This document shows positions 1 through 5,214 of a stretch of DNA of 5,243 nt, in pieces. The translations under genes were made by a program, and so were the position numbers. Below the pieces are notes generated by a model. That model had not been told where the DNA came from and searched no databases. It saw nothing but the letters and a program-made list of their open reading frames with translations. This DNA comes from Candidatus Aphodoplasma excrementigallinarum (lineage in GTDB: Bacteria; Bacillota; Clostridia; UBA1381; UMGS1253): assembly GCA_018713805.1 (NCBI GenBank), contig DVOF01000013.1:1-5243 (forward strand). The letters are read 5' to 3'. Position 1 is the stretch's first letter. The number at the start of each line of letters is the position of its first letter.

Positions 1-1
1 C

Positions 2-352
2 GTCAATGATTCCGTGAACACGGCCGACGGCGACATCGTGTTTATCAGCAGTGACACGAAGCGGCACATGTATGACATTTCGCATCGGGTGCGCATGGTC
101 GATACGTCCGGTTTTGCGCTCAAGTCGTACGATGAGTTTTACGGATTTTTATGCGGGCTGATCTCCAACAACTTTGATATTTCCAATATTTTTATCGACA
201 GCGTTTTCAAGATCGTCGGGACGGAGACGGACGGGCTTGAGAAGTTTTTTGAAGATATTGAGGGCCTTGCAAAGCACTATGACCTGTCATTTTTATTTAC
301 CATCAGTATGGACACGGCGGACGCGCCGCAGTATATAAAGCAATACGCATAA
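2..352 (+). CDS. C-terminal fragment of a putative P-loop-type ATPase, function unknown
   Basis: The frame is open from the window edge to the TAA at 350-352, so this is the last 116 residues of a longer protein. A GTG at 14 has no ribosome binding site and is not a credible start. The fragment alternates hydrophobic strands and helices. A segment reading NIFIDSVFKI (about residues 61-70 of the fragment) resembles a Walker B strand: four hydrophobic residues followed by Asp-Ser. A later strand, LSFLFTISMD, precedes the end. From memory this resembles a family of short clostridial ATP-binding proteins of unknown role, whose Walker A loop would lie upstream and cannot be checked here. No transmembrane segment or cysteine cluster is visible. 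It runs in the same direction as thrC but is separated from it by 108 nt containing a terminator-like hairpin, so a shared transcript is uncertain. That it is coding is near certain; the family is only an inference. Confidence 0.75.
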   Translation, partial: VNDSVNTADGDIVFISSDTKRHMYDISHRVRMVDTSGFALKSYDEFYGFLCGLISNNFDISNIFIDSVFKIVGTETDGLEKFFEDIEGLAKHYDLSFLFTISMDTADAPQYIKQYA

Positions 353-375
353 CTACAAGGCAGATTGCAGCGCGC

Positions 376-417
376 AGCAGGGGGCGGGGGGCCTTGTGTC
401 CTTCGCCTGCTTGTTTT
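376..417 (+). terminator. Probable intrinsic terminator (or attenuator) before thrC
   Basis: AGCAGG (376-381) pairs with CCTGCT (406-411). After a GGG bulge, CGGGGG (385-390) can pair with CCTTCG (400-405) using two G-U pairs. The stem is followed by the T-rich run TTGTTTT (411-417). It lies 24 nt after the upstream stop codon and about 44 nt before the thrC start, so it most likely ends the upstream transcript. The bulge and interrupted T-run make it weaker than the two other terminators in the window. Confidence 0.5.
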
Positions 418-446
418 AAAGGCTGCTGTATGCCGATATACTATTT

Positions 447-451
447 GGAGG
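447..451 (+). promoter_or_regulatory. Ribosome binding site of thrC
   Basis: A perfect GGAGG ends 9 nt before ATG 461. It decides the start: the same frame stays open upstream to GTG 365, but that extension would run through the terminator-like hairpin, has no ribosome binding site, and its translation is not like the N-terminus of threonine synthase. Confidence 0.85.
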
Positions 452-460
452 TTTATTTGT

Positions 461-1963
461 ATGCTCTATCGGAGTACAAGGGATAAAACAATCAAAATCG
501 AGTCGGCACAGGCGATCCAGACAGGCCTGTCAAAGGAGGGCGGCCTGTTTGTTCCGGAGGCGCTGCCCGCCGTTTCTCTTCATGACATCGAAGGGATGAC
601 GCACATGGCCTACGGCGACCGGGCGGTGTTTGTGCTCTCGAAGTTTTTGACGGATTTTGATTTGTTCGAGCTCAAGGAGTGCGTCGATTTGGCGTACAAT
701 AAAGAAAAGTTTGAAACCGACACGATCGCGCCGGTGTATAAGCTCAACAGCAGCGTTTACTTTTTGGAGCTGTGGCATGGGCCGACGTGCGCGTTTAAGG
801 ACATGGCGCTCCAGATTTTGCCGCATTTGCTCACCAAGTCAATGCAGAAGTGCGGCTCTGACAAGGAGTGCGTGATTCTGGTCGCAACGTCGGGCGACAC
901 GGGCAAGGCTGCGCTTGAAGGCTTCAAGGACGTCAATAAGACGCGGATTTTTGTCTTCTATCCGGAGCGCGGCGTAAGCGAGATACAGAAGCTGCAAATG
1001 GTTACGCAGGAGGGCAACAATGTCGGCGTGGCCGCAGTTGTGGGCAACTTTGACGACGCGCAGACGGGTGTGAAAAAGATTTTCACCGATAAAGAGTATG
1101 AGGATATTCTGGCGGTGAACGGCTTTGAGCTGTCGAGCGCAAACTCGATTAACTGGGGACGGCTCGTCCCGCAGATTGTATATTATTTCTCTGCGTATGC
1201 CGACCTGGTAAAGAGCGAGGAGATCAAGCTTGGCGACAAGATCAACTTTGCTGTGCCGACGGGTAATTTCGGCAACATTTTGGCGGGGTATTACGCAAAG
1301 CAGATGGGCCTGCCGGTAAATAAGTTTATCTGTGCGTCGAATGAAAACAATGTATTGACCGAGTTTATCAACACGGGCGTGTACGACCGCAACCGGAAGT
1401 TCTATACGACGATTTCGCCGTCGATGGACATTTTGGTGTCGAGCAACTTGGAACGGCTGCTGTTCCATGTGACGGGTGACGACGATGCGCAGGTGCGGGC
1501 ATATATGGATGCGCTTGCATCAGAGGGCAAATATACGGTCAGCGCCGATGTGCTGGCGAAGATCAAGGACAGCTTTTATGCAGGTTACTGCGACGACGAC
1601 GCGACGATGGCGGCCATCAAGGCGGTCAACGACGAGTATTCGTATGTGATGGACCCGCATACGGCGGTCGGCAAGTGCGTCTATGAGCAGTATGCGGCCG
1701 AGACGGGCGATACGACAAAGACGGTGATTGCGTCGACGGCGAGCCCGTTTAAGTTCAACCAGAGCGTGTTGATTGCGCTCAAGGGGCTGGCAAGCGTAGC
1801 GGGCAAGAACGAGTTTGAGCTTTTGGACATTTTGGCACAGGAGAGCAACATGCGGATTCCGAAGTCGCTCGCCGAGCTGAAGACGAAGCCGCGCCTGTTT
1901 AACATGAGCTGTGAAAAGCAGCAGATGCAACAGGTGGTAAGCGAGTTTTTACAGGTAGAATAG
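461..1963 (+). CDS. thrC: Threonine synthase (PLP-dependent)
   Basis: Catalyses the last step of threonine biosynthesis, O-phospho-L-homoserine + water to L-threonine + phosphate, in the cytoplasm with pyridoxal phosphate. The 500-residue product has the length of the long bacterial ThrC type. It begins MLYRSTRD and has the N-terminal GLSKEGGLFVPE stretch (residues 22-33) typical of the family. WHGPTCAFKDMA (105-116) carries the Schiff-base lysine, K113. SGDTGKAA (144-151) and VPTGNFGNILAG (265-276) match conserved substrate and cofactor-phosphate-binding loops, and SANSINWGRL (226-235) and PSMDILVSSNLERLL (320-334) are further family blocks. No frameshift or missing key residue is seen. The start is set by GGAGG at 447-451. 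No homoserine kinase or homoserine dehydrogenase gene is visible nearby, so it may stand alone. No terminator lies directly after its stop; the first strong one is at 2108-2138, so its transcript may enter the leader of the next operon. Confidence 0.97.
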   Translation: MLYRSTRDKTIKIESAQAIQTGLSKEGGLFVPEALPAVSLHDIEGMTHMAYGDRAVFVLSKFLTDFDLFELKECVDLAYNKEKFETDTIAPVYKLNSSVYFLELWHGPTCAFKDMALQILPHLLTKSMQKCGSDKECVILVATSGDTGKAALEGFKDVNKTRIFVFYPERGVSEIQKLQMVTQEGNNVGVAAVVGNFDDAQTGVKKIFTDKEYEDILAVNGFELSSANSINWGRLVPQIVYYFSAYADLVKSEEIKLGDKINFAVPTGNFGNILAGYYAKQMGLPVNKFICASNENNVLTEFINTGVYDRNRKFYTTISPSMDILVSSNLERLLFHVTGDDDAQVRAYMDALASEGKYTVSADVLAKIKDSFYAGYCDDDATMAAIKAVNDEYSYVMDPHTAVGKCVYEQYAAETGDTTKTVIASTASPFKFNQSVLIALKGLASVAGKNEFELLDILAQESNMRIPKSLAELKTKPRLFNMSCEKQQMQQVVSEFLQVE

Positions 1964-1975
1964 TCAAATAAGAAT
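1948..1975 (+). promoter_or_regulatory. Weak candidate promoter for the hydrogenase-maturation leader
   Basis: TTTACA (1948-1953; 5 of 6 to the sigma-A -35 consensus) is followed after 16 nt by AAGAAT (1970-1975; 4 of 6 to the -10 consensus). It overlaps the end of thrC. Initiation would fall near 1982, where the structured leader begins. This is pattern matching only; the leader could equally be transcribed from a thrC promoter. Confidence 0.25.
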
Positions 1976-2107
1976 CCAAACCGGAAGTGCGCTGACGGGG
2001 CGGAGAAACATCATAACGCAGATTCTGATACCGAGGAGCTTCCGAGTTAGAAGAACATGCAAAGTAAGGGACGGCGGATAGAGCCGTGCCTTTTGATGCA
2101 GAATGGG

Positions 2108-2138
2108 AGCCGTGCGTATCGGATACGCGCGGCTTTTT
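2108..2138 (+). terminator. Strong intrinsic terminator inside the leader, upstream of the TM1266-like gene
   Basis: An 11-bp stem, 2108-2118 paired with 2124-2134 (one G-U pair), encloses the 5-nt loop TCGGA. The run TTTTT (2134-2138) follows immediately. The start codon of the next gene is only 19 nt after the T-run and that gap is mostly ribosome binding site. The hairpin therefore either ends thrC transcripts or, more tellingly, controls entry into the maturation operon. Confidence 0.87.
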
Positions 2139-2145
2139 GTATGTA

Positions 2146-2152
2146 GGGAGGG
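2146..2152 (+). promoter_or_regulatory. Ribosome binding site of the TM1266-like gene
   Basis: GGGAGGG with its GGAGG core at 2147-2151, 6 nt before ATG 2158. It fixes the start at 2158 and rules out the in-frame upstream GTG at 2086, whose extension would be encoded by the two leader hairpins. Confidence 0.85.
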
Positions 2153-2157
2153 AAACG

Positions 2158-2433
2158 ATGGATAAACGGATTGCACTAATTGGCATTATCGTGGAGGACA
2201 CAAGCTCGACCGCCGAGCTCAACGAAATCCTGCACGAGTATGGCGGCGACATCGTCGCGCGCATGGGCGTGCCATACCGGGAACGCAGCGTCTGTATCAT
2301 CAGCGTAGCGGTGGACGCGCCGGCGGACCGGATTAGCTCGCTTGCGGGCAAGCTGGGGCGGCTGCGCGGCGTAAGCGTGAAAACAATGTACACAAAAATG
2401 GACAATGAAACTGGGAGGGGTCAACATGTATAA
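2158..2433 (+). CDS. TM1266-family putative [FeFe]-hydrogenase system regulator (ACT-like)
   Basis: A 91-residue protein beginning MDKRIALIGIIVEDT and containing the segment LNEILHEYGGDIVARMGVPYRE split over about residues 20-42, which I recognise as the family named after Thermotoga TM1266. Its fold is a small ACT/NikR-C-like ferredoxin-type domain, here about residues 3-80: strand IALIGIIVE, helix, RMGVPY, strand SVCIISVAVDAP, helix ISSLAGKLGRLRGV, final strand SVKTMYTK. Such genes sit beside hydrogenase maturation genes and are presumed regulatory; no DNA-binding domain is visible and no mechanism is established that I know of. The last residues (DNETGRGQHV) extend beyond the usual roughly 80-residue length and are encoded by the DNA that also forms the hydG ribosome binding site. 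The gene overlaps hydG by 8 nt, indicating co-transcription and probable translational coupling. Confidence 0.85.
   Translation: MDKRIALIGIIVEDTSSTAELNEILHEYGGDIVARMGVPYRERSVCIISVAVDAPADRISSLAGKLGRLRGVSVKTMYTKMDNETGRGQHV
2413..2420 (+). promoter_or_regulatory. Ribosome binding site of hydG, inside the preceding gene
   Basis: GGGAGGGG, with GGAGG at 2414-2418, stands 7 nt before ATG 2426. It decides between two in-frame starts: ATG 2405 lies upstream of this site and has none of its own, whereas 2426 gives the family-like N-terminus MYNSKAMKAEEFIDD. Confidence 0.85.
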
Positions 2434-3841
2434 CAGTAAAGCAATGAAGGCGGAGGAGTTTATCGACGACGCGGAGATTCTGCGTACGATCGCATATGCC
2501 AAAGAGCACAAAAACGATGTGGAGCTGATCGAAAAGATACTGGCAAAGGCGGCCGACTATCACGGGCTGACGCATGAGGAGGCGGCGGTGCTGCTCGAGT
2601 GCGACGAGCCGGAACTGCTGGAGAAAATCTATGCGCTGGCGCAGAAGGTAAAGGAAAAAATCTACGGCCGCAGAATCGTCATGTTCGCGCCGCTGTATCT
2701 GTCGAATTACTGTGTTAATGAATGCCGGTACTGCCCGTATCACGGGTCGAACAAGCATATCTGCCGCAGGAAGCTCACACAGGAGGAGATTCGTGATGAG
2801 GTCATCGCGCTGCAGGACATGGGGCACAAGCGGCTCGCGCTCGAGACGGGCGAGGACCCGGTCAACAACCCGATTGAGTATGTGCTCGAGAGCATTAAGA
2901 CGATTTACAGCGTCAAGCACAAAAACGGCGCAATCCGCCGCGTCAACGTCAACATCGCGGCAACGACGGTGGAGAACTATCGCAAGCTGAAGGAGGCGGG
3001 CATCGGGACATATATCCTGTTCCAGGAGACGTACCACAAGCCGACGTATGAGTACCTGCACCCGAAGGGGCCGAAGCACAACTATGCCTACCACACGGAG
3101 GCGATGGACCGCGCGATGGACGGCGGCATCGACGATGTGGGGATCGGCGTACTGTTCGGGCTGTATGAGTACCGGTACGACTTTATTGGCCTGCTTTTGC
3201 ATGCAAAGCATTTGGAGGATGCGAAGGGCGTAGGGCCGCACACAATCAGCGTACCGCGTATCCGCCCGGCGGACGACGTGGACGTCAAGGAGTTCCCGAA
3301 CGCGATTACGGACGCGCTGTTTAAAAAGATTGTAGCAATCCTGCGCCTTGCGGTGCCGTATACGGGCATTATTATTTCCACGCGCGAGAGCGAGCAGAGC
3401 CGTGCCGAGGCGCTCAAGGTCGGCGTGTCGCAGGTGAGCGGCGCATCGCGCACGAGCGTGGGCGGCTATGTAGAAGGCGAGGAGGAGCTGAATACGGAGC
3501 AGTTTGAGATCAACGACACGCGTACGCTCGACGAGGTTGTGCGCTGGCTGTGCGAGCTGGGCTATATCCCGAGCTTCTGTACGGCGTGCTACCGCGAGGG
3601 GCGGACGGGCGACCGGTTCATGCGGCTGGCAAAGTCGGGCCAGATTGCAAACGTCTGTCAGCCGAACGCGCTCATGACCTTTAAGGAATATTTGGAGGAC
3701 TATGCCAGCGAGGAGACAAAGAAGGTCGGCGAGGCGATGATTCTGAAGGAGCTGGCGCAGATACCGAACGAGAAGGTCAAGGAGCAGGCGCAGAAGTATA
3801 TCGAGCAGCTTGTCGGCGGCGAGCGCGACTTCCGCTTCTAA
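2426..3841 (+). CDS. hydG: [FeFe]-hydrogenase H-cluster radical SAM maturase HydG (tyrosine lyase)
   Basis: HydG cleaves tyrosine using S-adenosylmethionine to p-cresol and dehydroglycine, then converts the latter to CO and cyanide bound on iron, giving the Fe(CO)(CN) synthon for the H-cluster. The 471-residue length is normal. The radical SAM cluster motif is CVNECRYC, with C96, C100 and C103 (CX3CX2C), preceded by FAPLYLSNY. A GE-type SAM-contact segment, LETGEDP, follows at 139-145. The HydG-specific C-terminal cluster motif CX2CX22C is intact at C385, C388 and C411. H259 or H262 in LLLHAKHLE probably corresponds to the histidine that ligates the labile iron in solved HydG structures (from memory). 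VSGASRTSVGGY (337-348) and the terminal ERDFRF are also family-like. Presence of both cluster motifs separates it from HydE and from the thiamine enzyme ThiH. It overlaps the preceding gene by 8 nt and is 12 nt from hydF. Start chosen by the site at 2413-2420. Confidence 0.97.
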   Translation: MYNSKAMKAEEFIDDAEILRTIAYAKEHKNDVELIEKILAKAADYHGLTHEEAAVLLECDEPELLEKIYALAQKVKEKIYGRRIVMFAPLYLSNYCVNECRYCPYHGSNKHICRRKLTQEEIRDEVIALQDMGHKRLALETGEDPVNNPIEYVLESIKTIYSVKHKNGAIRRVNVNIAATTVENYRKLKEAGIGTYILFQETYHKPTYEYLHPKGPKHNYAYHTEAMDRAMDGGIDDVGIGVLFGLYEYRYDFIGLLLHAKHLEDAKGVGPHTISVPRIRPADDVDVKEFPNAITDALFKKIVAILRLAVPYTGIIISTRESEQSRAEALKVGVSQVSGASRTSVGGYVEGEEELNTEQFEINDTRTLDEVVRWLCELGYIPSFCTACYREGRTGDRFMRLAKSGQIANVCQPNALMTFKEYLEDYASEETKKVGEAMILKELAQIPNEKVKEQAQKYIEQLVGGERDFRF

Positions 3842-3847
3842 GGAGGG
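3841..3847 (+). promoter_or_regulatory. Ribosome binding site of hydF, touching the hydG stop codon
   Basis: AGGAGGG begins on the last base of the hydG TAA, with GGAGG (3842-3846) 7 nt before ATG 3854. A ribosome ending hydG therefore stops on the hydF initiation region, favouring coupled translation. It selects ATG 3854 over the in-frame ATG 3866. Confidence 0.85.
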
Positions 3848-3853
3848 AACGGC

Positions 3854-5062
3854 ATGGAACAAAAAATGCATGATTTGAACCAGACGCCAAAGTCCGACCG
3901 GCTGCACATTGCCATCTTTGGCAAGCGCAACGCCGGCAAGTCGTCGCTCATCAACGCCATCACGGGCCAGCAGACGGCGATCGTGTCCGACACGGCGGGG
4001 ACAACGGCTGATCCGGTGTATAAAACCATGGAGCTCAGTCCGCTCGGGCCATGCGTGCTGATCGACACGGCGGGCTTCGACGACGAGGGCGCGCTCGGCG
4101 GCCTGCGGGTCGAAAGAACGCGTAAGGTTGTCGAGGCGGCGGACGTTGCCGTGATGGTGTTTGCGGATATGGATTTTACGTATGAAACCAAGTGGATTCA
4201 GATGTTGAAGGAGAAGGGCACGCCCATCCTCGCAGTTATTAATAAGGCCGATGTTTTGACAAATGCGGACGAAATCGCAAAAAAAGTCTACGCGGAATTT
4301 GGCCTTGACGCGCTTTTGGTCAGCGCACAGACGGGCGAGGGCATTGCACAGATACGGCCTGCGCTGGCGCGCCTCGTACCGGAGGGCTTTGGCACACAGT
4401 CGATTGTGCGCCATCTCGCCGGCGCGGGCGACGTGGTGCTGCTCGTCATGCCGCAGGATATCCAGGCGCCAAAAGGGCGGCTGATTTTGCCGCAGGTGCA
4501 GACCATCCGCGACCTGCTGGACGGCAAGTCGCTTGTGCTGTCGTGTACGACAGACTGCCTGGACGGCGCGCTCGCCGCGCTCAAGGAGCCGCCCAAGCTC
4601 ATCATTACCGACTCACAGGTGTTTGATGTGGTGTATCAAAAGAAGCCGGAGAAAAGCCTGCTGACCTCGTTTTCCGTGCTGATGGCGCGCTATAAGGGCG
4701 ACATTGCCGAGTTTGTGCGCGGCGCAGCGGCGATCGATACGCTGAAGGAAACAGACCGCGTGTTGATTGCCGAAGCGTGTACCCATGCGCCGCTCAGCGA
4801 GGATATTGGGCGTGTCAAAATTCCGCGCATGCTTCGCCAGCGCGTGGGCGAGGGGCTGACGGTTGACGTCGCAGCGGGGAACAGCTTCCCCGACGATTTG
4901 TCGCCGTACGCGCTCATCATCCATTGCGGCGCATGTATGTTCAACCGCCGCTATGTGCTCTCGCGCATTGATAAGGCAAAGGCGGCAGGCGTGCCGATTA
5001 CGAACTACGGCGTGGCGATTGCAAAGCTAAAGGGAATTTTGGATAAAATTGAAACGTATTAA
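3854..5062 (+). CDS. hydF: [FeFe]-hydrogenase H-cluster maturation GTPase/scaffold HydF
   Basis: HydF is the cytoplasmic scaffold on which the 2Fe subcluster is assembled from HydE/HydG products before transfer to apo-hydrogenase. The 402-residue length is usual. The N-terminal TrmE/Era-like GTPase domain (about 15-175) has G1 GKRNAGKS (23-30), a G2 region around T50-T51, G3 DTAGFDD (71-77), G4 NKAD (130-133) and G5 SAQTG (157-161). A middle dimerisation domain follows (about 180-265). The C-terminal cluster domain carries the HydF signature CXHX45HCXXC: C309, H311, then H357, C358 and C361. All catalytic and cluster-binding residues of the family are present, so it should be functional. It is the last gene of the TM1266-like/hydG/hydF unit, starts 12 nt after hydG, and is followed 42 nt later by a strong terminator. 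HydE, its usual third partner, is not between these genes. Confidence 0.97.
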   Translation: MEQKMHDLNQTPKSDRLHIAIFGKRNAGKSSLINAITGQQTAIVSDTAGTTADPVYKTMELSPLGPCVLIDTAGFDDEGALGGLRVERTRKVVEAADVAVMVFADMDFTYETKWIQMLKEKGTPILAVINKADVLTNADEIAKKVYAEFGLDALLVSAQTGEGIAQIRPALARLVPEGFGTQSIVRHLAGAGDVVLLVMPQDIQAPKGRLILPQVQTIRDLLDGKSLVLSCTTDCLDGALAALKEPPKLIITDSQVFDVVYQKKPEKSLLTSFSVLMARYKGDIAEFVRGAAAIDTLKETDRVLIAEACTHAPLSEDIGRVKIPRMLRQRVGEGLTVDVAAGNSFPDDLSPYALIIHCGACMFNRRYVLSRIDKAKAAGVPITNYGVAIAKLKGILDKIETY

Positions 5063-5072
5063 CCAATGAATG

Positions 5073-5090
5073 GCGGGGGCTTTAGCCCGC
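5073..5090 (+). other. Small hairpin between hydF and its terminator
   Basis: GCGGG (5073-5077) can pair with CCCGC (5086-5090), or in a shifted register GGGC (5077-5080) with GCCC (5085-5088) closing a TTTA loop. No T-run follows, so it is not a terminator itself. It may protect the 3' end of the operon transcript, but it may also be incidental. Confidence 0.35.
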
Positions 5091-5104
5091 GCAGTGGCTG
5101 TTTT

Positions 5105-5134
5105 AAGGGGGGATCGGAATCCTCCCTTTTTTTT
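5105..5134 (+). terminator. Strong intrinsic terminator of the hydG-hydF operon
   Basis: GGGGGGAT (5107-5114) pairs with ATCCTCCC (5119-5126) with one G-U pair and a CGGA loop, extended by AA/TT at the base. Eight T residues follow (5127-5134). It sits 42 nt after the hydF stop codon and marks the end of the operon. Confidence 0.95.
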
Positions 5135-5140
5135 ACAAGA

Positions 5141-5153
5141 CGGACTTTGTCCG
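5141..5153 (+). repeat. Perfect short inverted repeat after the operon terminator
   Basis: CGGAC-TTT-GTCCG is a perfect 5-bp inverted repeat with a 3-nt spacer. No T-run follows it. It could be an operator half-site pair for the next gene or chance; the sequence offers nothing to decide. Confidence 0.3.
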
Positions 5154-5186
5154 CCGTGCAAAAGTATCGCGCCACAGTCATTGGAA

Positions 5187-5214
5187 TTGGTTATTTAGTT
5201 TTCTTTTTTATGAT
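5187..5214 (+). promoter_or_regulatory. Weak candidate promoter for a gene beyond the window
   Basis: TTGGTT (5187-5192; 3 of 6 to the -35 consensus) is followed after 16 nt by TATGAT (5209-5214; 5 of 6 to the -10 consensus). It lies in the only clearly AT-rich stretch of the window, just after the operon terminator. No start codon with a ribosome binding site follows before the window ends. Confidence 0.25.

Larger units (their letters stand above)
1964..2157 (+). promoter_or_regulatory. Structured 5' leader with candidate attenuator/riboswitch of the hydG-hydF operon
   Basis: This 194-nt stretch has no credible gene but many complementary segments. CGGAAG-TGCG (1982-1991) can pair with CGCA (2017-2020) and CTTCCG (2039-2044), leaving an 18-nt bulge whose GATTCT (2021-2026) is complementary to AGAATC (1971-1976). 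Next is a hairpin built from AAGG/CCTT (2066-2069 with 2089-2092) and ACGGC/GCCGT (2071-2075 with 2083-2087), extendable by TGCA/TGCA (2058-2061 with 2097-2100). The terminator hairpin at 2108-2134 closes the region. GAGCCGTGC is present at both 2081-2089 and 2107-2115, so ACGGC (2071-2075) may pair with either copy and the terminator's 3' arm may pair with either copy. I looked for and did not find the hallmark motifs of T-box, SAM-I, TPP, FMN, cobalamin, lysine, fluoride or THF leaders. The pairings are seen directly; a regulatory role is inferred. Confidence 0.5.

Noticed and set aside
437..442. TATACT as a -10 element for thrC
   Set aside because: Initiation would fall inside the ribosome binding site, and the possible -35 elements are poor or at a 20-nt spacing.
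365..460. N-terminal extension of thrC from GTG 365
   Set aside because: It has no ribosome binding site, runs through a terminator-like hairpin, and its low-complexity Gly/Arg/Cys/Leu sequence is unlike threonine synthase. GGAGG before ATG 461 gives the family N-terminus.
430..486. 18-codon upstream frame (MPIYYLEVYL...) overlapping the thrC start, considered as a leader peptide
   Set aside because: It has only a weak AAAGG upstream, contains no run of threonine codons, and overlaps the thrC ribosome binding site and start, so a threonine attenuation peptide is not supported.
2061..2090. T-box antiterminator-like sequence (AAGGGACGGC)
   Set aside because: The T-box core AGGGTGGNACCGCG is not matched; in particular the TGGN that pairs with the tRNA acceptor end is missing, and no stem I or specifier features were found.
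2086..2157. N-terminal extension of the TM1266-like protein from GTG 2086
   Set aside because: It would be translated from the leader hairpins and has no ribosome binding site; the family sequence begins exactly at ATG 2158.
2333..4414. Very long open frame (about 690 codons) on the minus strand, antisense to hydG and hydF
   Set aside because: It lies opposite two certain genes. Its translation is rich in Arg, Leu, His and Val with no recognisable domain, as expected when a GC-rich third-position bias suppresses stops on the opposite strand.
5059..5181. 40-codon minus-strand frame across the hydF terminator
   Set aside because: It has no ribosome binding site, reads through the terminator hairpins to give a Lys/Pro-rich peptide, and ends inside hydF.
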